Part shown: positions 34,288 to 46,108 of the stretch, one piece after another
How the letters are laid out: every line of letters begins with the position of its first letter
Numbering within the stretch: the stretch's first letter is position 1
Assembly (NCBI GenBank): GCA_017628205.1
Contig: JAGBZO010000007.1
Location: 1 to 64,000 of the forward strand
Direction: 5' to 3'
DNA: 64,000 nucleotides
Source: Duodenibacillus sp.
GTDB lineage: Bacteria > Pseudomonadota > Gammaproteobacteria > Burkholderiales > Burkholderiaceae_F
Translations under genes and position numbers: made by a program
Notes under the pieces: generated by a model
The model's input: the letters and a program-made list of their open reading frames with translations, nothing else
The model's database searches: none
Told to the model about the DNA's origin: nothing

Positions 34288-35853
34288 ATGAAGACTTTGT
34301 TTCGACTCGATCGACTGGCGGTGCTGACCGCCGGTCTGTGTTTGATTGGCGGCGCTCAGGCCGGCGATCTCTTGGTTAAGACCGAGAGCGGCGTGCTCCA
34401 AGGGTTTTCGAAAAACGTGATCAAAACCGATCGCGCCGTCGAGGTGTTTTTGGGGGTTCCGTATGCGGCCGCTCCGACGGGCGATTTGCGTTGGAAGGCG
34501 CCGCAGCCTGCTGAAAAATGGAAAGGCGTGCGCGACGCCTCCGTGATGCCGAGCGCCTGCTCGCAAGCTTCGGGGGGCTCCGAAGACTGCTTGTATCTCA
34601 ATATTTATCGTCCGGCCGGGGTGTCTCCCGAGGAACGACTTCCCGTCGCGGTTTACTGGCACGGAGGCGATCACGTCTCGGGGCAGGCGTCCGATTTCGA
34701 CGGCTCGCGTTTTGCCAGCTACAGCAAACTCATCGTCGTCACGGTTCAGTACCGTTTGGGCGTTTTCGGCTTTTTGAACCTGCCGTCGTCCATGGACGGC
34801 GAGGGCGGGTCGTTCGGCCTTCAGGATATGACCGCCGCCTTGCGATGGGTCAAGCGCAATATCGGCCGCTTCGGCGGCGACGCTTCGAGCGTCACCGTCA
34901 TGGGGCAGGGCTCGGGCGCTTCCGATACGTGCCGTCTGTTGGTCAACCCGGACGCTGCGGGCTTGTTCCACGGCGTCGTTTTGCAATCGACCGACTGTCG
35001 AAACGGTACGGTGAGTGTCGAACAAAGCGTCAAGCGTTCCCAAGAATTTGTCGGTCTGACCGATTGCGCCGATGACAAAGAGACCATCGCCTGTTTGCGC
35101 AGTCTTCCCGCATCGGCCATTCAAAAGGCCGGTGAAACCGTCGGCGACTGGGCTCCCGCGGCCCGATCGTCCGCCGCCTCCATCATTGCGCGCGGCAACT
35201 GGAACAAGGTGCACGTCCTGATGGGCTCGAATCGTGACGAAGGTCGCGCCGAGGGCGCGGCTTTCATCGGACGCAACGAAAGCGATTACAAACGTTGGGT
35301 GACCGATCAATTGGGGTCGGCGGCGGCCAAAGCCTTGGTGCGTTACCCGGCTTACAAGTACACGAGCAAGTACGCCATTCCGTACGTGGCGGGCGATTTG
35401 ATCAGCGACAGCGGCATGAACGGTTACGGCGGTTGCGCGACGTTGGATTTGGCCCGCACGTTTGTCAAGGCCGGGGCGCCGGCCGTCTACCTGTATGAAT
35501 TTCAGGATGAAAACGCGCCGATGATCGGCAGAACGTCCGACTACGAGACGTTGGCGAGCCACGGAGCCGAACAGGCGTACATGTGGCCCGACGCTTTCGC
35601 GATGCAGTCCCGAAGCGAGCGTTTGACGCCCGAACAATGGGATTTGGCCAATGTCATGCGCCGTTACTGGGGTTTGTTCGTGCGCTACAAGAACCCCAAC
35701 ACCAAGAATCTGCCGTCGTGGCGCAGCTTCTCGCCCTCCGATTCCGTGATGGTGTTCCGTCCGGGAGAAGAAGGCGTGGCGACGGTTTCGGTCGATGCGA
35801 TCGAGACGGCGCACAAGTGCAGTTTCTGGGATACGGTCCGTCGCAACGACTGA
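34288..35853 (+). CDS. Type-B carboxylesterase, secreted
   Basis: Alpha/beta-hydrolase of the carboxylesterase/cholinesterase family, exported by a Sec signal ('LAVLTAGLCLIGGAQAGD'). The 521-residue protein shows the family signature 'SEDCLYLNIYRPAG', the nucleophile elbow 'VMGQGSGASD' (Ser in GQGSG instead of the usual GESAG/GQSAG), the acid residue in 'SNRDEGRAEG', and the catalytic His in 'LASHGAEQAY'. Paired cysteines around 'ASGGSEDC' and 'LLVNPD...DCRNG' fit disulfides. The longest frame begins at 34183; I chose the ATG at 34288 that begins the signal peptide (34282 is an alternative). Substrate unknown. Confidence 0.88.
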   Translation: MKTLFRLDRLAVLTAGLCLIGGAQAGDLLVKTESGVLQGFSKNVIKTDRAVEVFLGVPYAAAPTGDLRWKAPQPAEKWKGVRDASVMPSACSQASGGSEDCLYLNIYRPAGVSPEERLPVAVYWHGGDHVSGQASDFDGSRFASYSKLIVVTVQYRLGVFGFLNLPSSMDGEGGSFGLQDMTAALRWVKRNIGRFGGDASSVTVMGQGSGASDTCRLLVNPDAAGLFHGVVLQSTDCRNGTVSVEQSVKRSQEFVGLTDCADDKETIACLRSLPASAIQKAGETVGDWAPAARSSAASIIARGNWNKVHVLMGSNRDEGRAEGAAFIGRNESDYKRWVTDQLGSAAAKALVRYPAYKYTSKYAIPYVAGDLISDSGMNGYGGCATLDLARTFVKAGAPAVYLYEFQDENAPMIGRTSDYETLASHGAEQAYMWPDAFAMQSRSERLTPEQWDLANVMRRYWGLFVRYKNPNTKNLPSWRSFSPSDSVMVFRPGEEGVATVSVDAIETAHKCSFWDTVRRND

Positions 35854-35880
35854 TTTTTGTCAGTCCGTCCATAGAGACGA

Positions 35881-35919
35881 ACGCCGACTTCCGAAGCGAC
35901 GGAAGTCGGCGTTTTTTTT
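35881..35919. terminator. Terminator between esterase and recombinase
   Basis: Perfect 12-bp stem (35881-35892 with 35901-35912), eight-base loop, T8. It terminates the plus-strand esterase; on the minus strand it lacks a comparable run. Confidence 0.9.
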
Positions 35920-35930
35920 GCGCTCGCCCC

Positions 35931-37454
35931 TTACAAGGCGTCCATTTTTTTGAGAGCGGCCGCCACCTGCGCCTCTTCGGGCGTCAGATAGCGGCTGGTC
36001 GTGCCGATCGATGCGTGACCGAGCGCGTTTTGAACGATGTTGATGTCCATGTTTTTGAGCGCCGTCGTCGCGAACGTGTGACGCAGCCAATGGGTCGTGC
36101 CGGCGCGCAATTTGGCCGCGTCGGCAGCCGACGTTTCTTGAGCGACTTCGGCGACGGCGCGAAAGAAGGTCACGAGACAATGGTAGAGCCCCGAGCGGGA
36201 AATGCCGCGGGTCGCGCTCGATTGCCGTCCGATGCCGAGATTGGCGATCAAGGGAACGTCGGGATGACAGCGGTCGATGTCGGGTTCGCCGCGCAAAGCA
36301 AAATACGTGTTGATCGACTCGAGCATCGCGTCGGACACCGGCAGACGGCGCACTTTGTCACCTTTGCCGACGATTTCAATCACGCGCGTGTCTTCGTCGC
36401 CGATGCGCCGAATGACGATCCAGCCGGCTTTGGCCGCGACCATTTCGGAGGCGCGCATTCCCAAGCCTTTGCCCAAGCTCAAGATGACGCGAAGACGGGC
36501 GTTGGCTTTCGTCAAGGGCAGGCCGTTCAGATAGTTGAGGATGCAATCCCATTGTTTGGGCGTCAAGGACCGGTCCGCGAACGCTTTGGGAGCGCCTTCG
36601 CCGGGCAATAAATGGATTTTGGCCGACACCTGATCGAACGGGTTGAAACGCAAATAGCCCGTTCGCATCAAAAAGTTGAACAAAAGGCGTATGACGGTAA
36701 GCGCGCTTTGGCGGCTGGCGGCGCTGAGCGGTCCGTTGAAAGGACGCCAACGCGCTGTCAGCCGAGGTGCGTTTTTGGGGCCGATCCAGCGGTCTTGCGA
36801 GACGTTCCATTGACGGGACCAACCGCCGGGCTCCGTGCGCCCGAGCGCTTCGAGCCAACGCGGGTATTTGGCGGCGTCTTGCGCCGTAATGGAACTCAAC
36901 GCCTTGCCGCGTTCCATCGTGCACCACAACAAAAACCGTTCGGCTTCTTTTCTGTACTGCGCACGCGTATTTTCGTTGTTGGCGCGAGCGCACAACCACA
37001 TCTCGATGGCCTGCAAGTCGTTAGAGGCGTCAAGGGCGTTGGCCTGCATGGTGCGATTGGTACCGTGTTCGCCCGACAGTTCCGACGGCAATTCGAGTTC
37101 GTCGAGGGTTTTGGGAACGAGAGCCGCCTCGGGCGTTGTGCTCGAGGCGGGGACAAGTTCGGCGGGGATTTTTCCGCTCGGGTAAAACCGCGCGGTGATT
37201 TCGCCGATCATTTGACCGTTGTACCGAAGCCAATCGACAAGGACGGCGGCGTCGTCGCGATCGAGTCCCTGCACGCCGGCTTTGTACCAGTTGCCGCCGA
37301 CGTTGGCGATGCATTCGTACAAGTCTTCGACGCAAAGCATCCCCGCTTCGACGAGCGGCGCCAAAACGCGTCCTTTGAGCGCTTCGGGCAGAGCCGTTTC
37401 GAGGCGGTCGTCCGGTTCGAGAGAATTGGGCAGAACGTAGAACAACTCGGTCAT
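35931..37454 (-). CDS. Tyrosine site-specific recombinase, DUF3701 type
   Basis: Large 507-residue integrase/recombinase. Residues 1-~100 form the DUF3701 N-terminal domain ('LVEAGMLCVEDLYECIANVG', 'NWYKAGVQGLDRDDAAVLVDWL'), residues ~145-270 a SAM-like core-binding domain, and the C-terminal half the catalytic domain with Arg in 'GLGMRASEM', 'HWLRHTFAT', 'LGHASIGTTSRYL' (His and the nucleophile Tyr). All catalytic residues are present. No phage, integron or transfer genes are adjacent and no att repeats were found, so it looks like the chromosomal DUF3701 recombinases of Burkholderiales. Ribosome site is weak; a 17-base palindrome begins nine bases before the start. Confidence 0.9.
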   Translation of the reverse strand: MTELFYVLPNSLEPDDRLETALPEALKGRVLAPLVEAGMLCVEDLYECIANVGGNWYKAGVQGLDRDDAAVLVDWLRYNGQMIGEITARFYPSGKIPAELVPASSTTPEAALVPKTLDELELPSELSGEHGTNRTMQANALDASNDLQAIEMWLCARANNENTRAQYRKEAERFLLWCTMERGKALSSITAQDAAKYPRWLEALGRTEPGGWSRQWNVSQDRWIGPKNAPRLTARWRPFNGPLSAASRQSALTVIRLLFNFLMRTGYLRFNPFDQVSAKIHLLPGEGAPKAFADRSLTPKQWDCILNYLNGLPLTKANARLRVILSLGKGLGMRASEMVAAKAGWIVIRRIGDEDTRVIEIVGKGDKVRRLPVSDAMLESINTYFALRGEPDIDRCHPDVPLIANLGIGRQSSATRGISRSGLYHCLVTFFRAVAEVAQETSAADAAKLRAGTTHWLRHTFATTALKNMDINIVQNALGHASIGTTSRYLTPEEAQVAAALKKMDAL

Positions 37455-37462
37455 GGGCTAAA

Positions 37463-37479
37463 ATGCGCCATTGGCGCAT
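37463..37479. repeat. 17-base palindrome upstream of recombinase
   Basis: ATGCGCCA-T-TGGCGCAT, an 8-bp perfect dyad around one base, nine bases upstream of the recombinase start and 71 bases before the divergent sensor kinase. Possible operator or recombination site. Confidence 0.6.
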
Positions 37480-37549
37480 GGCGGTTTGATCGCACAATCA
37501 TACTGAAAAATGAGCGCCGAGCCCTTGACGAAAGAAAAAGGAATCGGGA

Positions 37550-39547
37550 ATGAGAACATGGAATGCGACGAGGTCTTGTCGTCGTTGGATCACTGGCATT
37601 GCCTTGGCCGCCTGCATGCAATCGGCTTTTGCCGGCTTAAGTTTTGACAAGCCCTACGACGCGTCGGGGAACGCTCTGGATGCCGAATCGTCGCAAACGG
37701 ACGCCAATTTTTCAGTCGCTCAAACCCAGCCGTTGGGACGCGCGCGTTTAAAAGGGGCGGTTGACGACAAGCTCGAGCTCGGACAAGGTCAGTTCGATCT
37801 GACGGCGCCTTTGCGCATCGGGATTCAAAAGCCGGGCGATTATCTGTTCGATACCGAAGTGGTTGAAAAAACCAAACAGATGCTGTTTCGTTTGTTCGGC
37901 GCTCGCAACGTCGTGTTCGAGTACATTGCGACGTCCGACGTCGGCAGCGAGCTTTCGAGCAACCGCTTGGATTTCATTTTGACCGACGCCGACACCTTCT
38001 CGCGTCACGAAACGCTCGAGAGTCTCAAGGCGATCGCATCGATCTGGACGGTGCGCGCGTCCGACCCCGTGGAAACGGTCGGCGCCGTGTATTTCACACG
38101 TCCGAGCAATCGCTTCATCAATACGCCGGACGACATGATTCAAAAGCGTATCGCGGCGACCGACCCCAGGGCGTTCGGCGGCTATTTGGTCGCCCAACGC
38201 GACATGTTCCAGCGCGGTTACGTTCCCGAAGTCGTGATGGCCAACACGACGTTTTACGGCAATCAACCGCACAAGATTATCGAAGCCGTCTTGTCCGGCG
38301 AGCAGGACGTCGGTATTTTGCCGGCTTGCACGCTTGAATATTTGGCCTATAAAGAGGGCTTCGACATCAGTACGCTGAAGTTGTTGGGGCTTCGCAAAGA
38401 CGGCCTGCTTCGGTGCTCGTATTCCACCAGTTTGTATCCCCTGGGGTATTTCGCGGCGACCTACGGAACCGATCCCGTTTTGACCAAAGTCGTGAGCGCC
38501 GGTTTGTTCACGATGGAATCGATGCAAAACGGAACGGAGTGGAGTTTGCCCGTCAGCAATCGCGCCGTGCACGATCTGTTCTTTGATTTGAAGATCGGGC
38601 CGTACGAGCATCTCGGTCGGTGGAATTTCGTTCGCTTTGTCCGCGACAACGCCAAGACGTTCGTCGGCATTTGTCTTGCGGCTTTGTTTGTGTTCGCCTA
38701 CACGATTTCGCTCTCGATCCTGGTACGTCGACGCACCAACATGTTGTGCAAGGCAATCGAAGAGCGCGACAGCATTGAAGCGATGGTCAAAGCCAGTCGC
38801 GATCACATTAACAATCTCGAGCGCACGGGAATCGTCGGCCAGATGTCGACCATGATCGCCCACGAGCTCAAGCAGCCTTTGGGAGCGATCACGAATTTTG
38901 CCAACGGCATGCTGCGACGCGTCAAGCGAGGCAACATCGACGAGGCGACGCTTACGCAAGTGCTCGAAGAAATCGTCGAGCAGGGGACTCGAGCGAGCGA
39001 AATCGTCAATCGTGTTCGCGCCTACGCCAAGCATCAAACGCCCGAGTTGCGACTGGAAGACATGAGTTTGGCGATAGAAAAGGCCATCGAAACCTTCAAA
39101 CGCTCGCGCCGTACGAGCTCGGAAATCTCCACCATCATTCCGCCGTATTTGTGGGCCGAAATCGATGCCTGGGAATTGGAATTGGCTGTGCTCAATTTGT
39201 TGAAAAACGCGGCCGATTCGCTCGTCGGCGTTGAAGACGCGCACATCGAAGTGTACGTGCACCCGGAAGACCGCTTCTGGCGTATCGAGGTGGCCGACAA
39301 CGGAGCGCCCATCACGCAAGAACAGGTCGACAAGTTCATGCAACCCCTGGTAACGAGCAAAAAGCACGGTTTGGGCTTGGGTTTGTCCATCGTGGGCAAC
39401 ATTGTCGAGCGCCATCACGGACACCTGACGGGATTGGCCAATGCCGATCGCGGGGTGACCATGATCGTCGATATTCCTAGGAAGGAAGCCGAGACCGACC
39501 AAAATAGTTCTCAAAATGAGACGAAATCGAAAAATTTTTCGGCATAA
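37550..39547 (+). CDS. Sensor histidine kinase with PhnD-type periplasmic domain
   Basis: Membrane sensor kinase of the TtrS-like architecture. Residues 1-29 are a signal peptide; ~85-345 form a PhnD/phosphonate-binding-like periplasmic domain ('LRIGIQKPGDYLF', 'AATDPRAFGGYLVA', 'EAVLSGEQDVGIL'); one membrane segment spans ~369-392; then a HisKA dimerisation domain with phospho-acceptor His438 ('MSTMIAHELKQPLGAI') and a HATPase with N box 'LNLLKNAADS' and G boxes 'VADNGAPI' and 'GLGLGLSIV'. AAAGGAA precedes the ATG. No response-regulator gene is adjacent, so partner and ligand are unknown. Confidence 0.9.
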   Translation: MRTWNATRSCRRWITGIALAACMQSAFAGLSFDKPYDASGNALDAESSQTDANFSVAQTQPLGRARLKGAVDDKLELGQGQFDLTAPLRIGIQKPGDYLFDTEVVEKTKQMLFRLFGARNVVFEYIATSDVGSELSSNRLDFILTDADTFSRHETLESLKAIASIWTVRASDPVETVGAVYFTRPSNRFINTPDDMIQKRIAATDPRAFGGYLVAQRDMFQRGYVPEVVMANTTFYGNQPHKIIEAVLSGEQDVGILPACTLEYLAYKEGFDISTLKLLGLRKDGLLRCSYSTSLYPLGYFAATYGTDPVLTKVVSAGLFTMESMQNGTEWSLPVSNRAVHDLFFDLKIGPYEHLGRWNFVRFVRDNAKTFVGICLAALFVFAYTISLSILVRRRTNMLCKAIEERDSIEAMVKASRDHINNLERTGIVGQMSTMIAHELKQPLGAITNFANGMLRRVKRGNIDEATLTQVLEEIVEQGTRASEIVNRVRAYAKHQTPELRLEDMSLAIEKAIETFKRSRRTSSEISTIIPPYLWAEIDAWELELAVLNLLKNAADSLVGVEDAHIEVYVHPEDRFWRIEVADNGAPITQEQVDKFMQPLVTSKKHGLGLGLSIVGNIVERHHGHLTGLANADRGVTMIVDIPRKEAETDQNSSQNETKSKNFSA

Positions 39548-39567
39548 CAACACGTTAGAGGCCTAAT

Positions 39568-39597
39568 TTCCACTAAAAATGTGCAATTGGGTATAAT
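39568..39597 (+). promoter_or_regulatory. Promoter for tig
   Basis: Perfect TATAAT at 39592-39597 with a weak TTCCAC at 39568-39573 (18-base spacer). Leader of about 150 bases to the tig start. Confidence 0.55.
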
Positions 39598-39752
39598 GAC
39601 GCGTTCGTCTGTGGTTTGTTTTTGTCACGGACAATGCGATACGGAGCATTGAACGCTCCCCGAATTCGATTAACACAATGTTGCCGTCTGCAGCTGATTC
39701 GCTCGCAAGGGTGTTTCTGGGTAAGGGCAACAAAACTGAAAGAAAAGTTGAG

Positions 39753-41075
39753 ATGACTGATAAAGTAGAAGCCGTACAGGCAGAAGAACAGAGCCCGCTC
39801 GCCAAGAGCGTTACGTTCACCGTTAGCGCCGCCGAACTCAAGAGCGGCATGGACGCCGAACTCAAGCGTCTGGCCAAGAAGGTCAAGATGCCCGGTTTCC
39901 GTCCCGGTCGCGTTCCGTTCGCCACCGTTCAGGCCATGTACGGTCAGCAGGCTTACGTTGAAACCCTCAACCGTTTGATCGGCGTCGCCTACGAAAAGGC
40001 CGTCGTTGAAGCCAAGCTCAACGTTGCCGGCGCTCCCGAAGTCAAGGCTGAAGAAGTTGCCGAAGGCGAAGATCTCAAGTTCACGGCTACCGTCGAATGC
40101 TATCCCGAATTCGACTTGCCCGCTTTTGACGCTCTCGAACTCAAGAAGTACGTCTGCGAAGTAACCGACGTCGAAGTCAACAAGACCCTCGACATCATGG
40201 CCAAGCAGCGTGCCACCTACGAAGAAGAAGAAGGTCGCAAGGCCGCCGCTGAAGACAAGGTCACCATCAACTTCAAGGGCACCAAGGACGGCGTCGCTTT
40301 CGACGGCGGTTCCGCCGAAGGTTTCGTTTTCGTTCTCGCTCAGGGCCGCATGCTCCCTGAATTCGAAGCCTCCGTTACCGGTTTGGCTGCCGGCGAAACC
40401 AAGACCTTCAACTTGACCTTCCCGGCCGACTACGGCGCCAAGGATTTGGCCGGTCAGGAAGTTCAGTTCGAAGTTGAAGTCACCAAGGTTGAAAAGGCCG
40501 TTTACCCGGCTATCGACGACGAATTCGCCAAGTCTTTGGGCTTGGAAGGCGTCGAAAAGATGAAGTCCGAAGTGATGACGAACCTCAACCGCGAAGTCAA
40601 GGCTCGCATCTCCGCCAAGACCAAGGCTGAAGTTTTGGAAGCTTTGGACGGTTTGTGCACGTTTGCTCTGCCCAAGGCCGTTGTCGCTGAAGAACAGCAG
40701 CGTTTGGCCGACTCCGCCAAGCAGGACATGGCCGCCCGCGGCATGGACGTCAAGAAGGCTCCCGCTCTTCCGCTCGAACTGTTTGCCGAACAGGCTTCCC
40801 GTCGCGTACGCCTCGGCTTGCTCGTAGCCAAGCTCGTTGAAGCTGAAAAGCTCACGGCCACGGAAGAAGACGTCAAGGCTTTGGCTCAGGAAATGGCTGG
40901 CGCTTACGAAAAGCCCGAAGAAATGGTCGAATGGATGATGAAGGACGCCAACCGCGTTGCCGATCTCTACAACGTTGCTACCGAATCCAAGGTTGTCGAG
41001 TTCGTTCTCTCCAAGGCCAAGACCACGGAAGAAGTTGTTGCTTTCGATCAGTTGATGACCGGCATGATGGCCTAA
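39753..41075 (+). CDS. tig: Trigger factor
   Basis: Ribosome-associated folding chaperone with peptidyl-prolyl isomerase activity. The 440-residue protein has the N-terminal ribosome-binding domain with the signature 'MPGFRPGRVP' (residues ~45-55), a central FKBP domain ('EEEGRKAAAEDKVTINFKG', 'LPEFEASVTGLAAGE'), and the C-terminal helical arms. Start at 39753 follows a purine-rich GAAAGAAAAG; the frame from 39678 is ignored. It heads the conserved tig-clpP-clpX-lon-hupB order. Confidence 0.97.
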   Translation: MTDKVEAVQAEEQSPLAKSVTFTVSAAELKSGMDAELKRLAKKVKMPGFRPGRVPFATVQAMYGQQAYVETLNRLIGVAYEKAVVEAKLNVAGAPEVKAEEVAEGEDLKFTATVECYPEFDLPAFDALELKKYVCEVTDVEVNKTLDIMAKQRATYEEEEGRKAAAEDKVTINFKGTKDGVAFDGGSAEGFVFVLAQGRMLPEFEASVTGLAAGETKTFNLTFPADYGAKDLAGQEVQFEVEVTKVEKAVYPAIDDEFAKSLGLEGVEKMKSEVMTNLNREVKARISAKTKAEVLEALDGLCTFALPKAVVAEEQQRLADSAKQDMAARGMDVKKAPALPLELFAEQASRRVRLGLLVAKLVEAEKLTATEEDVKALAQEMAGAYEKPEEMVEWMMKDANRVADLYNVATESKVVEFVLSKAKTTEEVVAFDQLMTGMMA

Positions 41076-41100
41076 TCGGGTCGTCGGCGAGAAACTGACA

Positions 41101-41190
41101 GGAGCCCGAGTCGAACTCGGGTTCCCGATTGAATCGAGCGACAAACAAAGCGGAAAACGGGGGCGAACTCCATTTTCCGCTTTTGTTTTG
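41101..41190 (+). terminator. Two hairpins between tig and clpP
   Basis: An 11-bp stem (41101-41111 with 41115-41125, one G-T) and a second 11-bp stem (41147-41157 with 41173-41183) followed by TTTTGTTTTG. The second has terminator form. Confidence 0.8.
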
Positions 41191-41218
41191 TTCGCGGTGA
41201 CATATAAAGGATTAGACC

Positions 41219-41818
41219 ATGCACTCTATTGAAAACGCGCTCGTTCCCATGGTGATCGAGCAAAGCGGCCGCGGCGAACGCAGCTTCGACATTTATTCGC
41301 GTTTGTTGCGTGATCGCATCGTGTTTTTGAACGGCGAAGTCAACGACGACAGCGCCAGCCTCGTGATCGCCCAGTTGTTGTTCTTGGAAAGCGAAAATCC
41401 CGACAAGGACATTTCGTTGTACATCAACAGCCCGGGCGGCTCCGTGTATGCGGGTTTGGGCATTTACGACACTATGCAATTTATCAAGCCGGACGTGCAA
41501 ACCATTTGCGTCGGCATGGCCGCCAGTATGGGCGCTTTCTTGTTGGCTGCCGGTGCCAAGGGTAAACGTTTTTCCTTGCCCAATTCCCGCATCATGATTC
41601 ACCAGCCCTCGGGCGGCAGCCGCGGCATGGCCAGCGACATTCAGATTCAGGCGCGCGAAATCCAGGACTTGAAGGGCATCCTCAATCAGATCTTGGCCGA
41701 ACGCACGGGCCAGTCGATCGAAACGGTCACCCGCGATACCGATCGCGACTATTACATGAGCCCGCAGCAGGCCTTGGACTACGGTCTGATCGATCGTATC
41801 TACACCAAGCGCGACTAA
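41219..41818 (+). CDS. clpP: ATP-dependent Clp protease proteolytic subunit
   Basis: Serine protease that forms the degradation chamber with ClpX/ClpA. The 199-residue protein carries the triad Ser103 ('GMAASMGAF'), His128 ('IMIHQPSGG') and Asp177. AAGGATTAG before the ATG is the ribosome site. Immediately upstream of clpX (64 bases). Confidence 0.98.
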   Translation: MHSIENALVPMVIEQSGRGERSFDIYSRLLRDRIVFLNGEVNDDSASLVIAQLLFLESENPDKDISLYINSPGGSVYAGLGIYDTMQFIKPDVQTICVGMAASMGAFLLAAGAKGKRFSLPNSRIMIHQPSGGSRGMASDIQIQAREIQDLKGILNQILAERTGQSIETVTRDTDRDYYMSPQQALDYGLIDRIYTKRD

Positions 41819-41882
41819 GCCCGAACAACAAGCGGACGATGCCCGTCGTTGCGTGGCGGCATCGATCCAATGGAGAAGTTTT

Positions 41883-43151
41883 ATGAGTACAGATCAGCGC
41901 TGTTCGGTTTGCGGTCGTCACCGCGACGACAGTAAGGCGATGGTCGACACCGGCCGCGGCATTGTTTTATGCGATCGTTGCATCAAGGGTCTTTACAAGA
42001 CCCTCGGCCCCGAACAAACGACCGCGACGACGGACGACCCGACCGAACAGACGAGTCGACAAGACGAGCCCTTGCGCGTTCCGACGCCGCAGGAATTGTT
42101 CGATCACTTGGACGGTTACGTCATCGGTCAAACGAAAGCCAAGCGCGTGTTGTCGGTTGCCGTGCACAACCACTACAAGCGACTCAATCACATGCGTTCG
42201 CACGAGGAAAACACGGTCGAACTGCAAAAGTCGAATATTTTGTTGCTCGGTCCGACGGGCTCGGGCAAGACGTTGCTGGCTCAAACCTTGGCCCGCGTTT
42301 TGGACGTGCCGTTTGCCATTGCCGATGCCACGACCTTGACCGAAGCCGGCTATGTCGGTGAAGACGTCGAAAACATCATTCACAAGTTGGTGCAGGCGGC
42401 CGACGGCGACGTCGAGCGAGCTCAACGCGGCATTATCTATCTGGACGAAATCGACAAGATCGCTCGTAAGAGCGAAAACCCCTCGATCACCCGCGACGTA
42501 TCGGGCGAGGGCGTTCAACAGGCGTTGCTCAAGTTGATCGAAGGCACCGTATGCAACCTGCCGCAGGGCGGCGGACGCAAGAATCCTCGCGGCGCCATGA
42601 CGGCGGTTGACACCACGAACATTTTGTTCGTCTGCGGCGGCGCGTTCGACGGTTTGGAAAAGATTGTCCGTCGTCGCTCCGTCAAGAGCGGTATCGGTTT
42701 TGGCGCCGTCGTTCAAAGCGAAAAGGAAGAAACGCTGACCGATTTGTATGCTGCCGTGGAACCGGCCGACTTGGTCAAGTACGGTCTGATTCCCGAACTG
42801 GTCGGTCGCATGCCGATTTTGGCCATGCTCGAAGAATTGAGCGAAGAGGCGTTCGTGTCCATTCTGACCGAACCGAAAAACGCCCTCGTCAAGCAGTACA
42901 AAGCGTTGTTCGGCATGGAAGGCGTTGAACTCGAGGTGACCGAAGACGCTCTCAAGGCCATCGCTCGCAAGGCGATGCAGCGCAAGACCGGTGCGCGCGG
43001 TTTGCGCAGCATCGTTGAGTCGGCCTTGCTCGACGCCATGTTCGAGGTGCCCGCTCTGAAGGACGTCAACCGCGTCGTTCTCGATGCGGACGTCATCGAA
43101 GGCAAGGGCAAAGTGCGTTATGTCCAAGGCGAGCGCGCCAAGCAAGCTTGA
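41883..43151 (+). CDS. clpX: ATP-dependent Clp protease ATP-binding subunit ClpX
   Basis: AAA+ unfoldase for ClpP. The 422-residue protein has an N-terminal C4 zinc finger ('CSVCGRH' and 'LCDRCIKG'), Walker A '[17 protein letters not shown]', Walker B '[10 protein letters not shown]', the pore loop near 'AGYVGEDVE', sensor 2 '[11 protein letters not shown]', and an IGF-like ClpP loop region around 'GIGFGAV'. Start at 41883 has GGAG upstream; the frame from 41853 is ignored. Confidence 0.98.
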   Translation: MSTDQRCSVCGRHRDDSKAMVDTGRGIVLCDRCIKGLYKTLGPEQTTATTDDPTEQTSRQDEPLRVPTPQELFDHLDGYVIGQTKAKRVLSVAVHNHYKRLNHMRSHEENTVELQKSNILLLGPTGSGKTLLAQTLARVLDVPFAIADATTLTEAGYVGEDVENIIHKLVQAADGDVERAQRGIIYLDEIDKIARKSENPSITRDVSGEGVQQALLKLIEGTVCNLPQGGGRKNPRGAMTAVDTTNILFVCGGAFDGLEKIVRRRSVKSGIGFGAVVQSEKEETLTDLYAAVEPADLVKYGLIPELVGRMPILAMLEELSEEAFVSILTEPKNALVKQYKALFGMEGVELEVTEDALKAIARKAMQRKTGARGLRSIVESALLDAMFEVPALKDVNRVVLDADVIEGKGKVRYVQGERAKQA

Positions 43152-43179
43152 CGTCCGAAACGTCGGTAACAACGTTGGT

Positions 43180-43243
43180 TAACGGTCGAAAACCGTTACA
43201 AAAATTCGGCTCGAATCGAATTCATGCATTCGATTTGAGCCGA
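43180..43243 (+). terminator. Two hairpins after clpX
   Basis: A 7-bp stem (43180-43186 with 43192-43198) is followed by a 15-bp stem (43206-43220 with 43229-43243, one G-T) with an eight-base loop. No T-run follows, so the longer dyad may be a terminator aided by Rho, or a regulatory site upstream of lon. Confidence 0.5.
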
Positions 43244-43287
43244 TACAATTTGGAACTCACTCAATTGGGGTACGAACGACATGTGGG

Positions 43288-43315
43288 CTTGAAAACGAAT
43301 AAAACATCCCCATAT
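43288..43315 (+). promoter_or_regulatory. Sigma-32 (heat-shock) promoter of lon
   Basis: CTTGAAA (43288-43294), 13 bases, CCCCATAT (43308-43315): an essentially perfect RpoH consensus 36 bases before the lon start. Lon is a classic sigma-32 target. Confidence 0.9.
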
Positions 43316-43351
43316 GACCCTATACAGCATTTTGAGATTTAGACAACAGAT

Positions 43352-45793
<2,442 letters not shown>

Positions 45794-45824
45794 GCGTTGC
45801 CGATCGGATTGATTCGGTTCCGAA

Positions 45825-45862
45825 AGCCCGCTGAAGAGCGATTTCTTCGGCGGGTTTCTTTT
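45825..45862 (+). terminator. Intrinsic terminator after lon
   Basis: Ten-bp stem (45827-45836 with 45845-45854), eight-base loop, TTTCTTTTT. Confidence 0.88.
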
Positions 45863-46019
45863 TGAAGTCGAATTGTCTCCGATGTGAAACGCGCGGGGAC
45901 GACGGGGCGTAGCGAGGGAAGAAATGATTTTTCGAGAGGCTATCTTGACGAATGTCGACTTGAACGGCGCTTTTGTTTGCGTTTCGTCATGTGACCGACA
46001 AATTGTTACCACGAACAGT
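45863..46019. other. Spacer between lon and hupB
   Basis: I see no gene or clear motif here; the hupB promoter starts at 46020. Confidence 0.5.
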
Positions 46020-46050
46020 TTGCAATTGGGGCGCTGCGCTAGGTTACAAT
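46020..46050 (+). promoter_or_regulatory. Promoter for hupB
   Basis: TTGCAA (46020-46025), a long 19-base spacer, TACAAT (46045-46050). Transcription would start near 46057. Confidence 0.5.
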
Positions 46051-46108
46051 GCAAAGACTTTCATTTAGCCCAGTAAAACAAGGGCTTTAACCAAAAAGGA
46101 ACATTCCA

